Assembly: GCA_004558305.1 (NCBI GenBank)
Contig: SFDG01000111.1
Location: 1 to 6,356, forward strand
Source: Phocaeicola plebeius
GTDB taxonomy: Bacteria; Bacteroidota; Bacteroidia; Bacteroidales; Bacteroidaceae
DNA: 6,356 nucleotides
Reading direction: 5' to 3'
Shown here: in pieces, positions 6,115 to 6,356 of the stretch
Layout: every line of letters starts with the position of its first letter
Position numbering within the stretch: position 1 is the first letter of the stretch
Program-made: the position numbers and the translations under genes
Notes under the pieces: generated by a model
What the model was told of the DNA's origin: nothing
The model's database searches: none
Seen by the model: only the letters and a program-made list of their open reading frames with translations

Positions 6115-6242
6115 AACACAGAGGCACAGAGGGCACAGAGAGTTTTTTAGGAGGTAGTATAGGGAGGGAAACACAAAGAGACTCTGTGCCCTCCGTGCCT
6201 CTGTGTTGGAAAATAGCCTTCCTTTCTTCGTGCCTTTGTGTT
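6115..6242. repeat. Interleaved inverted repeats of a CACAGAG-type unit
   Basis: A 26-base arm (6115-6140), beginning AACACAGAGGCAC, is matched at 25 of 26 positions by the inverse complement at 6182-6207. Between and after them lie shorter relatives: AACACAAAG (6170-6178) and its exact inverse CTTTGTGTT (6234-6242). The second is part of a 17-base element (6226-6242) matching the end of the long right arm at 15 of 17 bases. The long arm is itself a degenerate tandem of CACAGAG(G/A). The order is long-forward, short-forward, long-reverse, short-reverse. It contains no ORF and lies between the merR-like promoter and the rRNA terminator. It resembles REP-type intergenic repeats; function unknown. 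Confidence 0.85.
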
Positions 6243-6263
6243 ATAATACCGTCACACAAAAAA

Positions 6264-6294
6264 AGCCCCGGAGAACCTTGCGGCTTCCGGGGCT
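6264..6294 (-). terminator. rRNA operon terminator
   Basis: AGCCCCGG (6264-6271) pairs with CCGGGGCT (6287-6294). On the minus strand the inner stem AGCC/GGTT closes on a GCAA tetraloop, and the hairpin is followed by seven T (complement of 6258-6264). It lies just past the 5S rRNA 3' end and is the strongest terminator in the window. Confidence 0.92.
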
Positions 6295-6297
6295 CAA

Positions 6298-6356
6298 GAC
6301 GGCGGCTACCTACTCTCCCACTTGCGCAGTACCATCGGCGTGACGAAGCTTAACTT
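6298..6356 (-). rRNA. rrf: 5S ribosomal RNA (partial, 5' part outside window)
   Basis: Read on the minus strand, the edge sequence gives AAGTTAAGC, then GCCGATGGTACTGCG, GTGGGAGAGTAGGT and a terminal GCCGCCGTC. These are the conserved loop and 3' helix landmarks of bacterial 5S rRNA. About half the gene (59 bases) is inside the window, and the exact 3' end could shift by a few bases. The orientation implies that 16S and 23S genes lie beyond the right edge and that this is the tail of an rRNA operon. Confidence 0.92.

Noticed and set aside
6115..6242. Possible CRISPR array
   Set aside because: The repeats are degenerate, inverted and unevenly spaced, with no direct repeat-spacer pattern and no cas genes.

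Overview
The window looks like an ordinary chromosomal stretch from a member of the Bacteroidales (Bacteroides/Phocaeicola-like). The evidence is the protein sequences of GyrB, RecO, S20 and a CBM20-bearing glucanotransferase, plus several promoters of the Bacteroidota type (TTTG, about 19-22 bases, TAnnTTTG). The species cannot be told from the sequence.

Layout from left to right. The 5' two fifths of malQ (1-710, minus) follows gyrB (955-2812, minus); a terminator at 867-897 separates them. Upstream of gyrB lie its promoter, a bidirectional terminator-like hairpin (2855-2883) and the terminator of rpsT (2934-2963). rpsT (2987-3241) and tRNA-Glu(UUC) (3284-3355) are read on the minus strand, probably from one strong promoter. 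A divergent promoter drives recO (3518-4243, plus), followed after 16 bases by a metal-efflux-type permease with a C-terminal heavy-metal-binding domain (4260-5498). A MerR-family regulator (5495-6011, minus) converges on the permease, and the two stop codons overlap. The right end holds a repeat cluster (6115-6242), an rRNA operon terminator (6264-6294) and the 3' part of a 5S rRNA gene (6298-6356, minus).

Most of the genes are housekeeping: supercoiling, translation, rRNA, recombinational repair, starch/maltodextrin use and metal homeostasis. I do not see a convincing new multi-gene system. The strongest anomalies are two internal out-of-frame deletions. One, in gyrB, removes the ATP-contacting QTK loop. 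The other, in the merR-like gene, removes the dimer helix and half of the ligand domain. Because gyrB is normally essential, these raise a real question about assembly error versus true mutation. The other notable item is an interleaved set of long and short inverted CACAGAG-type repeats next to the rRNA operon.
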